Below, one piece after another: positions 37,477-44,384 of a stretch of 64,000 bases of DNA (its first letter is position 1; every line of letters begins with the position of its first letter). Below the pieces are notes generated by a model. The model saw only the letters and a program-made list of their open reading frames with translations, ran no database searches and had not been told where the DNA came from. The position numbers and the translations under genes were made by a program. The stretch comes from an uncultured Pirellula sp. (GTDB lineage Bacteria; Planctomycetota; Planctomycetia; Pirellulales; Pirellulaceae). Location of the stretch: the NCBI GenBank assembly GCA_903858115.1, contig CAIOHR010000226.1, positions 17,948 through 81,947 on the forward strand, in the 5' to 3' direction.

Positions 37477-37962
37477 ATGAAAACGCTTTTGATTTCTATT
37501 GGGATTGTCTTGTTGGGCGCGAATGCGTTTATTCATGATCGAGCCGCACGATCATCCGTCAAATTAAGTGATGCGGAATGTGCGTTGGTCAAAGGCTCAT
37601 CTTTTTCGATCACGAGTTTTCATATGTTCACGAAGTGTGGGATTCTGCCTCAGTGCAAAGAGAATGATTGCCCCGACGACAACTGCGAAGGGTTAGAGAC
37701 TAAGCCGGAGCCTGAAGCTAAAAACATCGGTTGTGCTGACCCAGATTGGTGGTCTCAGTGTGTACAGTGGGACAATTGGAATTTTAATCCCAAAAAACCT
37801 TGTGCGAAGCAGGAATTAATGTGTGTTCAAGTTTACGATGAAGAACTAGATAGGCTTGTTTGCAAAAAAGAGCAGCCATCTGGTGGCTTCATCATCCAAC
37901 CAACTGCTCCAGATAACTGTGTGACGAACACGATTCCAAATCCGTTTGAGCCTGTCCCGTGA
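37477..37962 (+). CDS. Secreted cysteine-rich protein with double-glycine-leader-like motif
   Basis: A 161-residue protein. An N-terminal signal (MKTLLISIGIVLLGANAFI) is followed at residues 28-41 by VKLSDAECALVKGS, which matches the pattern of bacteriocin double-glycine leaders (LSDxExxxVxGG) with Ser in place of the second Gly. The mature part is Pro/Asp/Trp-rich and contains 10 cysteines (residues 54 to 148), an even number that would allow five disulfides. I do not recognise the family. Start ATG 37477 is preceded by TGGAGAGTGG. It sits directly before a secreted protein and a C39-like peptidase, which suggests that it is the peptidase substrate; this is inference. Confidence 0.72.
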   Translation: MKTLLISIGIVLLGANAFIHDRAARSSVKLSDAECALVKGSSFSITSFHMFTKCGILPQCKENDCPDDNCEGLETKPEPEAKNIGCADPDWWSQCVQWDNWNFNPKKPCAKQELMCVQVYDEELDRLVCKKEQPSGGFIIQPTAPDNCVTNTIPNPFEPVP

Positions 37963-37969
37963 TCGTTAA

Positions 37970-38938
37970 ATGAAAACCAAGATTTTGCTTCTGCTATGGT
38001 GTGTTCTCACATGTTCAGTCGTTCACAGTCAGGAATGGGAGCAACTGAAACCCAAGATAGTGGCCAGCTTGTCGCGAATAGAGAGCTACCCAGCTGCCGT
38101 CGCCAAGGGCTGGATCAATTCCTCGGACAACGAGTCCGAAAGGTTGAGTGTGTATTTTGAATTCGTCGGAGACAGAATGTGGCGAGAGGATAACGCAATC
38201 CAATTTGCGGATGAGAAGAATAAGCAACGCATCCAAACGGTCTACGAAGCCATGGGTACTTCGGCGTTGAGGACTACGCACGCGTTCGACGGAAAGAAAT
38301 ATTGGCAGTTTAGCCCTTACAATCTGGTCCTAACCGTCAAGTCAGTTCGCAGGATGCCACAAATATTTCAGCGTTGTTGCTTCCTCCCAGTCCATTGGCT
38401 ACACATGGGGTCTGATGACGGACAAAGATTCATAAACTTGGTGAATCATAAAAAGCAAGAGCCAAAGGTCGAATCGCTTGGAAATGGAAAATGGAAACTA
38501 AGCCAAACAAATTTGGGCGCCGATGCGCCGAACCCTGCTTTGGTTGGAATAAGGAATCGATTTATCATCGTGGATGAGAAGTCCAATTTCCTGGTGACCG
38601 AATACTATGGTGAGGGAAGGCAAGGAAGGTTGGAAGGAAAGATAGAATGGGCAGAGCAAGATGGTTTCTGGTATGCCAAGCATGGTATTCATTTACATAC
38701 AGGTAGGATTTACGACGAATGGCATATCGACGAGATCTCTTTTGACCCAAAGCGATGCCGAACTCGCGTCGATACCCTAGAGTCGACCGTACCCTTCGCG
38801 ACGAAGATTGTTCAAAGAGATGATAAGGACGACGAGATATCTACCACATTCAAAGGTGGTGCCGACGGTGAATCAGAACATAAACTGAGGGAGTTCGCCT
38901 CGCTCAAGCGTCTCAGGGAATTGGGAAAGGAAAAGTAG
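37970..38938 (+). CDS. Secreted protein of unknown function (LolA-like fold possible)
   Basis: A 322-residue protein with a signal (MKTKILLLLWCVLTCSVVHS). The mature part is rich in beta-strand patterns: RLSVYFEFVGDRMWREDNAI, then TTHAFDGKKYWQFSPYN, and later WKLSQTNLGADAPNPALVGI. This resembles the half-barrel of LolA/LppX-type periplasmic carriers, but identity is too weak to name. It starts 7 bp after the cysteine-rich gene stop and ends 3 bp before the next start, so it is in the same operon. Confidence 0.68.
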   Translation: MKTKILLLLWCVLTCSVVHSQEWEQLKPKIVASLSRIESYPAAVAKGWINSSDNESERLSVYFEFVGDRMWREDNAIQFADEKNKQRIQTVYEAMGTSALRTTHAFDGKKYWQFSPYNLVLTVKSVRRMPQIFQRCCFLPVHWLHMGSDDGQRFINLVNHKKQEPKVESLGNGKWKLSQTNLGADAPNPALVGIRNRFIIVDEKSNFLVTEYYGEGRQGRLEGKIEWAEQDGFWYAKHGIHLHTGRIYDEWHIDEISFDPKRCRTRVDTLESTVPFATKIVQRDDKDDEISTTFKGGADGESEHKLREFASLKRLRELGKEK

Positions 38939-38941
38939 ACC

Positions 38942-40678
38942 ATGGGCACGCTTCTATTGCGATCAATGATTTGTCTACTCGCGATGGGCATTGCGACCGA
39001 AACTTCTGTTGCGCAAGAGCGGAACAAGAAGGCGGATACCAAGAAGCCGGATACACAGTGCGGAGCGAAATGTCTTTATGTCATCCTCAGGACATACGGA
39101 AAATCTCCACTGGTATACAAAGAACTTGTGAAAGAGCTTGGTCCCAGCGGGAAGGATGGATACTCATTGCTGCAACTCAAGAATGCCGCATTAGCTCGTG
39201 AAGTCTTTGCCGAATGCGTGAAAATCGATAGTGATGTTCTGCGAAAAATTGCAGGAAAGTATGGTATCGTTCTCCACTTGTCTACTGGCAATGGTGTCGG
39301 AACGGGGCATTATGTGCTGTGCGAAAATGTATCACCTTCGTCGGTGTCCATCATGGATCCAGGCAACGGTACTGCAATGGAGGTATCAAATGAAATCTTA
39401 ACTCGCTGGTCAGGAAACACACTCATCGTTTCTGACAAAGAAATTTCCTTTCCAGCTACCGATCCTCCTCCAGCGGCAGGAGTATTCCGCTGGGTCGTCC
39501 TCGCGTGCATTTGTGTCGTTGGGCTCTGTATCTTGGGGCTCTGTGTGTTCGGTCGGATGCGCGGCTTTATGCGATTGCGTCCAAATGTGTTGTTGCTCGC
39601 GTGCTCGTTGGTTGCGGGTTTCAGTTTTGGGTGCTCGCCAAAAAACCGGATGGTTGAAGAGAAACAAGATGTACCAGCTCGTGAAATTGTTGAACAAACG
39701 AGTGCCTCCTCGCAACCTATCCAATCGTCGGGTATCTGGACAGAAGTCAAGGAGCATGATGCTGGTGTTTTGCGCAGGGACAAGTCTCCATGGATTGTGA
39801 CCACGAAGATCTACAATAGCGAGGTTTTTCCCGTCTCCATACAGAATGTCAACTTCAGTTGTGGTTGCCTCTACGGGGATTTCTCAGGCAAGACAATCGA
39901 ACCGAAAAGCTCTGTTGACTTCCGACTTCAAATGACTCGTTCCAAGGTTGGCATGCAAAGTGGCACTGCCAGCGTACTCTTCGATAACAACGAGTACCTG
40001 TCGGTCAACGCCCGTTGGATTGTTGTGGCAAATCTCTCTAGTTCACCCGCGACAATAAGCGGTTTAGAGATGCAGAATGGAGAGACAAAGCGGACGAGTG
40101 TTCGATTGATTCAATTAGAACCAACAGACATGTCAAAACTACAGGCAAAGGCAGTGGTTCAACGATCGCATGCAAAGGAATATCTGAGTGCCAAAGTCCA
40201 ATTGGATGAAGATCGATGTGAGGTTCTATTCACCGCACTAGAAGACACACCCGCAGGACTTTACCCTGGCCATGTTGACATTGCAAGCAGTTTAGCACCG
40301 GAGGTCTCTTTAGAAATCCCGTTCACCGTTTACGTGAACAATGAGATCGTAATCACCCCCAAGTCCCTCTACTTTACGAAGTCCAATGGAAAACTGAAGG
40401 GGACACTCATCGTGGAATCGATGCACCCAGCGATAGAATCGGTCAATAAAGATCTAACCGCAACCGGGCTTCAGCATGCAGGGGACTCTAACTCTATAGA
40501 GTTGTACTGGATCGATGGAAGCAATCGAGAGCCCTGCCCGTTTCAACTCGATGGCGATCCTGGCTCGCGGATTTTAACAATTGAGTTGCCAGCCACGAGC
40601 GAAGTGAAATCTAAGTTTCTGGAGGTTGTCTGCAGGGGTGGTCGATTTACCAAGCGTTTGCCTGTGTTTTCTCCTTAA
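38942..40678 (+). CDS. C39-like cysteine peptidase fused to DUF1573 lipoprotein-like half
   Basis: A 578-residue protein. A signal (~1-25) precedes a C39-type domain (~35-165). Cys40 in TQCGAKCLYVI occupies the place of the catalytic Cys (normally DCG), His123 lies in GTGHYVLCEN, and Asp139 in MDPGNGTAM, giving a plausible catalytic triad. A membrane segment (~181-205) follows at once by MRLRPNVLLLACSLVAGFSF and Gly-Cys231, which reads as a lipoprotein signal with lipobox. The rest contains a DUF1573 domain (~255-350, with NFSCGCLYGDFSG) and Ig-like strands. In most bacteria C39 peptidases are cytoplasmic parts of ABC exporters; here the signal puts it outside the membrane. An internal start at 39569 could yield a separate 369-residue lipoprotein. 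Confidence 0.75.
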   Translation: MGTLLLRSMICLLAMGIATETSVAQERNKKADTKKPDTQCGAKCLYVILRTYGKSPLVYKELVKELGPSGKDGYSLLQLKNAALAREVFAECVKIDSDVLRKIAGKYGIVLHLSTGNGVGTGHYVLCENVSPSSVSIMDPGNGTAMEVSNEILTRWSGNTLIVSDKEISFPATDPPPAAGVFRWVVLACICVVGLCILGLCVFGRMRGFMRLRPNVLLLACSLVAGFSFGCSPKNRMVEEKQDVPAREIVEQTSASSQPIQSSGIWTEVKEHDAGVLRRDKSPWIVTTKIYNSEVFPVSIQNVNFSCGCLYGDFSGKTIEPKSSVDFRLQMTRSKVGMQSGTASVLFDNNEYLSVNARWIVVANLSSSPATISGLEMQNGETKRTSVRLIQLEPTDMSKLQAKAVVQRSHAKEYLSAKVQLDEDRCEVLFTALEDTPAGLYPGHVDIASSLAPEVSLEIPFTVYVNNEIVITPKSLYFTKSNGKLKGTLIVESMHPAIESVNKDLTATGLQHAGDSNSIELYWIDGSNREPCPFQLDGDPGSRILTIELPATSEVKSKFLEVVCRGGRFTKRLPVFSP

Positions 40679-40694
40679 GCTCTAGGAAATTGTC

Positions 40695-41567
40695 GTGCAA
40701 CGTTCCGCGATTACCTTAGTCGAGACAATGGTGGTGGTATCGATACTCGCGATCTTCGCTGGACTTGTGTTGATGGGAGTGCAACGCGCCAGGGACACGT
40801 CCCGACGAATCGCATGCCAAAACAACCTCCATCAGATTGGTCTTGCTGTCGAGCAGTTTGTTCAGAGTAGTCGAACGTATCCAACGCTTTTTGCCAACCG
40901 TGGCTCGAAAGGGGATGTCGCATTTGAGAGGACGCTATGGGTTACGTTGCTTCCAGAAATGAGCATCGTTCCTCTTCCGACAGAACGGCGAATATCACTG
41001 CAAGATCCGAAGAATTTACCCCCTCCGGTTTTACGATGTCCGGCGGGGAATCATCTACTAGGCTATCGCTTCAGTTATGGGAGTGGAGTTGGGTCCATTG
41101 AAAACCAAGACGGGATCACTAGAGCATTCAGGGGCGTCGCACCATCGGACGTAACGGATGGACTCTCCAACACTGCCTTGGTCTCCGAAAGAATGAGTGG
41201 AGATCAGTCTAAGAAACCGGTCGGTATCGCTGCGCTCCCCTTCTATTTTACCGACGAACGGTTTATTGCAGATTGCTCCGCACTCAAAACACCGGAACGA
41301 TTTGTACCTGAGACAGGATTGAATTGGCAGGGAATTCAACCTTTGGATTTGGTCTATAGCCATGCCGCAACACCTAACAGCCCACAATGGGATTGTCAGG
41401 GTGGTCCGAGACAATTGGTGACGGCGCGGAGCTATCACGTTGCGAGTGTTTCCGTTCTCTTTGCCGACGGCCATATCATTAGCTGTAGTTCTTCCATTGA
41501 TCCTGTTGTTTGGAAGGCGATGGGTACGATACGAGGATTTGAAGTACCGGTCGGCAACAGTCCATAG
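40695..41567 (+). CDS. DUF1559 prepilin-like protein
   Basis: A 290-residue protein starting at GTG (40695). The N terminus MQRSAITLVETMVVVSILAI is a type IV prepilin-like signal with Glu at +5, but Ala instead of Gly at -1. Then come CQNNLHQIGLAVEQFVQSSR and the DUF1559 hallmark SDVTDGLSNTALVSERMSGD with the C-terminal SVLFADGHIISCSSSIDP. DUF1559 proteins are a large planctomycete family, probably pseudopilins of secretion or adhesion machines. It ends the cassette, 16 bp after the peptidase gene. Confidence 0.9.
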   Translation: MQRSAITLVETMVVVSILAIFAGLVLMGVQRARDTSRRIACQNNLHQIGLAVEQFVQSSRTYPTLFANRGSKGDVAFERTLWVTLLPEMSIVPLPTERRISLQDPKNLPPPVLRCPAGNHLLGYRFSYGSGVGSIENQDGITRAFRGVAPSDVTDGLSNTALVSERMSGDQSKKPVGIAALPFYFTDERFIADCSALKTPERFVPETGLNWQGIQPLDLVYSHAATPNSPQWDCQGGPRQLVTARSYHVASVSVLFADGHIISCSSSIDPVVWKAMGTIRGFEVPVGNSP

Positions 41568-41614
41568 TGTTCTTCGTGAGTAAAAAGATTGTATGGCAAC
41601 AATGGCGGCACGTA

Positions 41615-41683
41615 ATGGATTGGTCTGCAAGCTTGAATGAGAAACTTCATGCACTGTGTTTACATCAAACGCACCTCTACGAT
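41615..41683 (+). repeat. Imperfect direct repeat, copy A
   Basis: About 66 bp (ATGGATTGGTCTGCAAGCTT...CAAACGCACCTCTACGAT) that recurs at 41806-41872 with about 85 percent identity by eye. The two copies flank the DUF3748 gene fragment. Confidence 0.85.
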
Positions 41684-41805
41684 TTGCAAGTATGGCGAAT
41701 CGTCAATTCGAATATAGCGATTGGCGATGATGGTGGCACTGTCTACAAAATGAAGTGGCCCAACGTACCCGCTGTCGAGAGCGGGAGGAGCAACGAGAGC
41801 ACTGG
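41675..41805 (-). pseudogene. Duplicated 3'-end fragment of the DUF3748 gene
   Basis: Read on the minus strand this encodes PALDSGYVGPLHFVDSATII then [20 protein letters not shown], nearly the same as the C terminus of the protein encoded at 44385-45707 (...[20 protein letters not shown]). Only about the last 40 codons are present, with no start. It is a remnant of a duplication, about 2.7 kb from the full gene. Confidence 0.88.
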
Positions 41806-41872
41806 ATGGATTGGGCTGCGAGCTTGGATGATAAATTTCATACACTGTGTTTAGATCAAACGCACCTACGAT
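41806..41872 (+). repeat. Imperfect direct repeat, copy B
   Basis: The second copy of the ~66-bp unit (ATGGATTGGGCTGCGAGCTT...CAAACGCACCTACGAT). See copy A at 41615. Confidence 0.85.
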
Positions 41873-41875
41873 GCC

Positions 41876-42094
41876 ATGGACCAGATTGTCATCATGCATC
41901 AAGGCTCTGGTAGCGCGATGAGCAATCCTGAGTTGATCCAGAACACACAACGCGATTTGATTGGAAGACCGACATCCATTGGTTATCAATCGAATGCTGG
42001 ACTGCTGGCATCTTATTCGATGGCATACGTTAGTGGATCCAATCGGCTAGCGTCCTTGACCACGCCGGCCGGGACGACGGCCTATTCTTACTAG
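41876..42094 (+). pseudogene. RHS/YD-repeat gene fragment
   Basis: The plus-strand frame encodes DLIGRPTSIGYQSNAGLLAS then RLASLTTPAGTTAYSY and a stop, the unmistakable rhythm of RHS/YD repeats. The reading ends where a complete protein would continue. About 70 codons remain of what are normally proteins of more than 1000 residues. RHS proteins are polymorphic toxins or cell-surface shells. Confidence 0.8.
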
Positions 42095-42217
42095 GCATTT
42101 AACAGCCTAGCCCCAATCGTTCGGATTCGGCTCGAACTATTCTGCTGCAGCAATCGCGATACCCCTCTTTTGATGCTCTTCGCTCCTTACGGCAGCGATC
42201 TCTCCATCATCCGTGTT

Positions 42218-42290
42218 TCTAGAACCGATCACCTTTGCAATCGATTCGTAAATCCGTTAAAACCAACTCGATCTCTGTGCGTGTCCTTTG
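42218..42290 (+). repeat. Dispersed ~72-bp element, solo copy
   Basis: Runs from TCTAGAACCGATCACC to GTGCGTGTCCTTT. It matches the reverse complements of 61157-61228 and 63045-63116 and part of 44283-44320. In those sites it adjoins transposase sequence; here it stands alone between the RHS remnant and the next gene. Confidence 0.85.
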
Positions 42291-42310
42291 TTTAGTCTTC
42301 CGTCGCGTGT

Positions 42311-42931
42311 ATGGTCAATTTCCTTAAGTCCCTGTTGGAGTTAGCACGTTCGTATTTGCTTAGAAGAAAGAGTGGTTACTCGATAGCGGCTATCCTTGTG
42401 CTTGCATATCTTGGGCTCCAAGGGATTAAGCTTGTTTCTCCTTGGCTCGATTTCGAGCTCACGTTGCTTGGTGTGGACTCTGGCTTTGGAGCGGTTGTTG
42501 TCACGACAGTGGCTGTATCTTTGATTGTTGCTCAATACTGTTTGGAGAGGAGAACCCCTATTCTCCTGACCGAATTCAAGGAAGCCTTGCGGCTGCGGGA
42601 GCTGGGCTATAGTGAACGCGAAATTGAAGCGAAATCCTCAATTGAGTCATCGTTTTCCAGTGCGATCTATGCATCCATATCAAGTCACTCGGTACCAGTT
42701 CCTGTTCGAAGCTGGACTCTCGAAAAGGTACGAGAGGTAGTAGGCGCAACGGAATTCTCAGAGCTGCTTGTCCGTATAGCTCCAACTCTAAGTACACCGG
42801 ACGTTGCGTACGGATCGTTTTATCAGGAGTGGCTACTCGACACGAAATTCAGGGACCAGTTCGATTCGATAGATGATGTCATTAGGTGGATCGCATCTGC
42901 CAGTCAGAAAGGAGATGCTGGTACGGAATGA
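42311..42931 (+). CDS. Membrane protein coupled to a sigma factor
   Basis: A 206-residue protein with two N-terminal membrane segments (GYSIAAILVLAYLGLQGIK and FGAVVVTTVAVSLIVAQYC) and a soluble C-terminal domain of ~130 residues (ELGYSEREIEAKSSIESSFS, then SFYQEWLLDTKFRDQFDSID). No family is recognised. Its stop overlaps the start of the sigma factor gene (ATGA at 42928-42931), so the two proteins are made together. That arrangement is common for a sigma factor and its membrane regulator, and a regulatory role is inferred from it. Confidence 0.7.
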   Translation: MVNFLKSLLELARSYLLRRKSGYSIAAILVLAYLGLQGIKLVSPWLDFELTLLGVDSGFGAVVVTTVAVSLIVAQYCLERRTPILLTEFKEALRLRELGYSEREIEAKSSIESSFSSAIYASISSHSVPVPVRSWTLEKVREVVGATEFSELLVRIAPTLSTPDVAYGSFYQEWLLDTKFRDQFDSIDDVIRWIASASQKGDAGTE

Positions 42932-43527
42932 ACGGTCCACTTGACGATGAAGAATGGCCGATCGAATTGCAAGTCTTGATTTCGGACCCGAGCTTTTCTC
43001 GGCGAGTCACTGCAGCAGCAAGAAAGAAACTAGGGCGAGTTTCCCAAGAGGAGATATTCGATGGCATTTCGGCATTTGTAGTCCGAGCTCTTGAGGAAGA
43101 AAAGCAATCGAAAGTAAGCCAATCAGGTGAACAAAAGCAGCCAAGCTATCTGTCCAGATTTCCGTCGTCCTTTAGCGTGATTCGGTATATCGTGGTCACC
43201 ATCCGGAACAATCGGATTCGTGACAAGAAGAGATCTTTGGAGACGACAATTGATGCCGACATAGACTTGGAAGGACTGCATCGGGACGAGCGATGCTTAC
43301 TCGAAGACGCTGTTATTTCCTACCTTGCGAAGCTTATATCTGCAGAGCCAAGCAAAATTGTGCACGACCCAGCAGGACTCGATTCCACCGAGCGAAAAGT
43401 AATTCAGGCCCGTTGGGAAGGCCACACTCAGCAGGAAATTAGTGACAATATTGGAAAGAGTGTGAGCACGATTCACCGAATCGAAAAGAAGGCGCTAGCC
43501 AAATTGCGAGTTTGGCTTATTGGCTAG
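42928..43527 (+). CDS. Sigma-70 family (ECF-like) sigma factor
   Basis: A 199-residue protein starting at MNGPLDDEEWPIELQVLI (ATG 42928), with GGAG about 10 bp upstream and a 4-bp overlap with the preceding gene. Region 2-like helices lie at FSRRVTAAARKKLGRVSQEE and FSVIRYIVVTIRNNRIRDKK. Region 4 is LDSTERKVIQARWEGHTQQE followed by ISDNIGKSVSTIHRIEKKAL. It differs from the sigma factor at 36639. The 3' end overlaps the antisense small gene at 43517. Confidence 0.8.
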   Translation: MNGPLDDEEWPIELQVLISDPSFSRRVTAAARKKLGRVSQEEIFDGISAFVVRALEEEKQSKVSQSGEQKQPSYLSRFPSSFSVIRYIVVTIRNNRIRDKKRSLETTIDADIDLEGLHRDERCLLEDAVISYLAKLISAEPSKIVHDPAGLDSTERKVIQARWEGHTQQEISDNIGKSVSTIHRIEKKALAKLRVWLIG

Positions 43528-43729
43528 CTGTCAGCTTTTTCTTCTTCTGGATTTTCAAGTTCCTGTGGAGTTGGTCGAGAGAATCGGCAAACGCCAACAA
43601 CTCCTCGTCGTTCGACCGTTTTTGGCGGAAATCGATCGCTTGGCTGGAATCTGGACCAAATTTGGCAACAATTTGGGAATAGCTTTTCACTTCGTTCGCC
43701 AGTGTCTGGACGTTGATGATTGTTGCCAT
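43517..43729 (-). CDS. Small soluble protein, unknown
   Basis: A 70-residue charged helical protein (MATIINVQTLANEVKSYSQI, then RQKRSNDEELLAFADSLDQL) with a Lys-rich tail. An AGGAG lies 6-10 bp before the ATG, which supports it as translated. It converges on the sigma factor gene with an 11-bp overlap. No function is recognised; an anti-sigma or toxin-antitoxin role is possible but unsupported. Confidence 0.62.
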   Translation of the reverse strand: MATIINVQTLANEVKSYSQIVAKFGPDSSQAIDFRQKRSNDEELLAFADSLDQLHRNLKIQKKKKLTASQ

Positions 43730-44139
43730 AGGTTTCTCCTGGTGGTAATGGATTATCTTCTAGAGTCTATGCTCTATCAGGTAAAGCCACAAACGCAGCG
43801 GTTTTTTCAGTGAATCTGAGAAAATCCCGAATTCCTGGCGTTTCGGCCATCCACAAATTGTCGCAAATCGTTGCGAGGAATGAATTTGCGATTGATGAAT
43901 CGATCCGCGAGAATTTCCTCCACTCAGCCATTTTCGGACGAATTACGCTTCAACTGCCCGTCTAATGACACGAGCGTAGATGAGATTGAGCAAAAAGTTT
44001 TGCTTTTGCCTTCGCTAGTTTCTCGTTTTACCTCCGTCTTGCTTAGTTCGTCGTTCTTGTAAAGCAGGAACAATAAAGGACAGACATATTCTTTTGCAGG
44101 CTCGTTGTTTTTGGGGGGCGTTTCCGTCATGCATACAGA
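43730..44139. other. Spacer with no clear gene
   Basis: About 410 bp between the small protein gene and the transposase fragment. A 68-codon frame on the minus strand (43924-44130) has no ribosome-binding site or recognisable content. A promoter for the small gene should lie near 43740-43800, but no clear motif was found. Confidence 0.45.
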
Positions 44140-44282
44140 CGGAAGGGGATCGTTGAAGGGTTTACGTTAGGCCAGTATCTGTTGTTGGTCGACTATACGA
44201 GCCGCGTGGTTCGCAAGGGGAAGGCGGCAGTATCCAGTGACTTGTCGGGTATCTTTGAGCGACTCCAAAGTAGCGATGAGCA
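44140..44282 (+). pseudogene. Transposase fragment (IS200/REP-associated type)
   Basis: The plus strand encodes KGIVEGFTLGQYLLLVDYTS then RVVRKGKAAVSSDLSGIFER, almost identical to an internal part of the transposase at 63295-64000. It has no start and is joined directly at 44283 to a copy of the dispersed element, so it is a deletion remnant. Confidence 0.88.
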
Positions 44283-44320
44283 CCGATAGCCTATGTATTC
44301 GATTCGGAATTCCGCTAAGC
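44283..44320 (+). repeat. Dispersed element, partial copy
   Basis: CCGATAGCCTATGTATTCGA...GGAATT, matching the first ~38 bp of the dispersed ~72-bp element. It is fused directly to the transposase fragment. Confidence 0.75.
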
Positions 44321-44384
44321 AATGGGCCTCGAAAAGTACCATTGGACTCGTCTGGAACATGTATCCCTCGCCGAGATGGCGAGA

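Noticed and set aside
41058..41654. 198-codon minus-strand frame opposite the DUF1559 gene
   Set aside because: Shadow frame, no start signal.
43924..44130. 68-codon minus-strand frame
   Set aside because: No ribosome-binding site, no recognisable content, and it ends at the transposase fragment.
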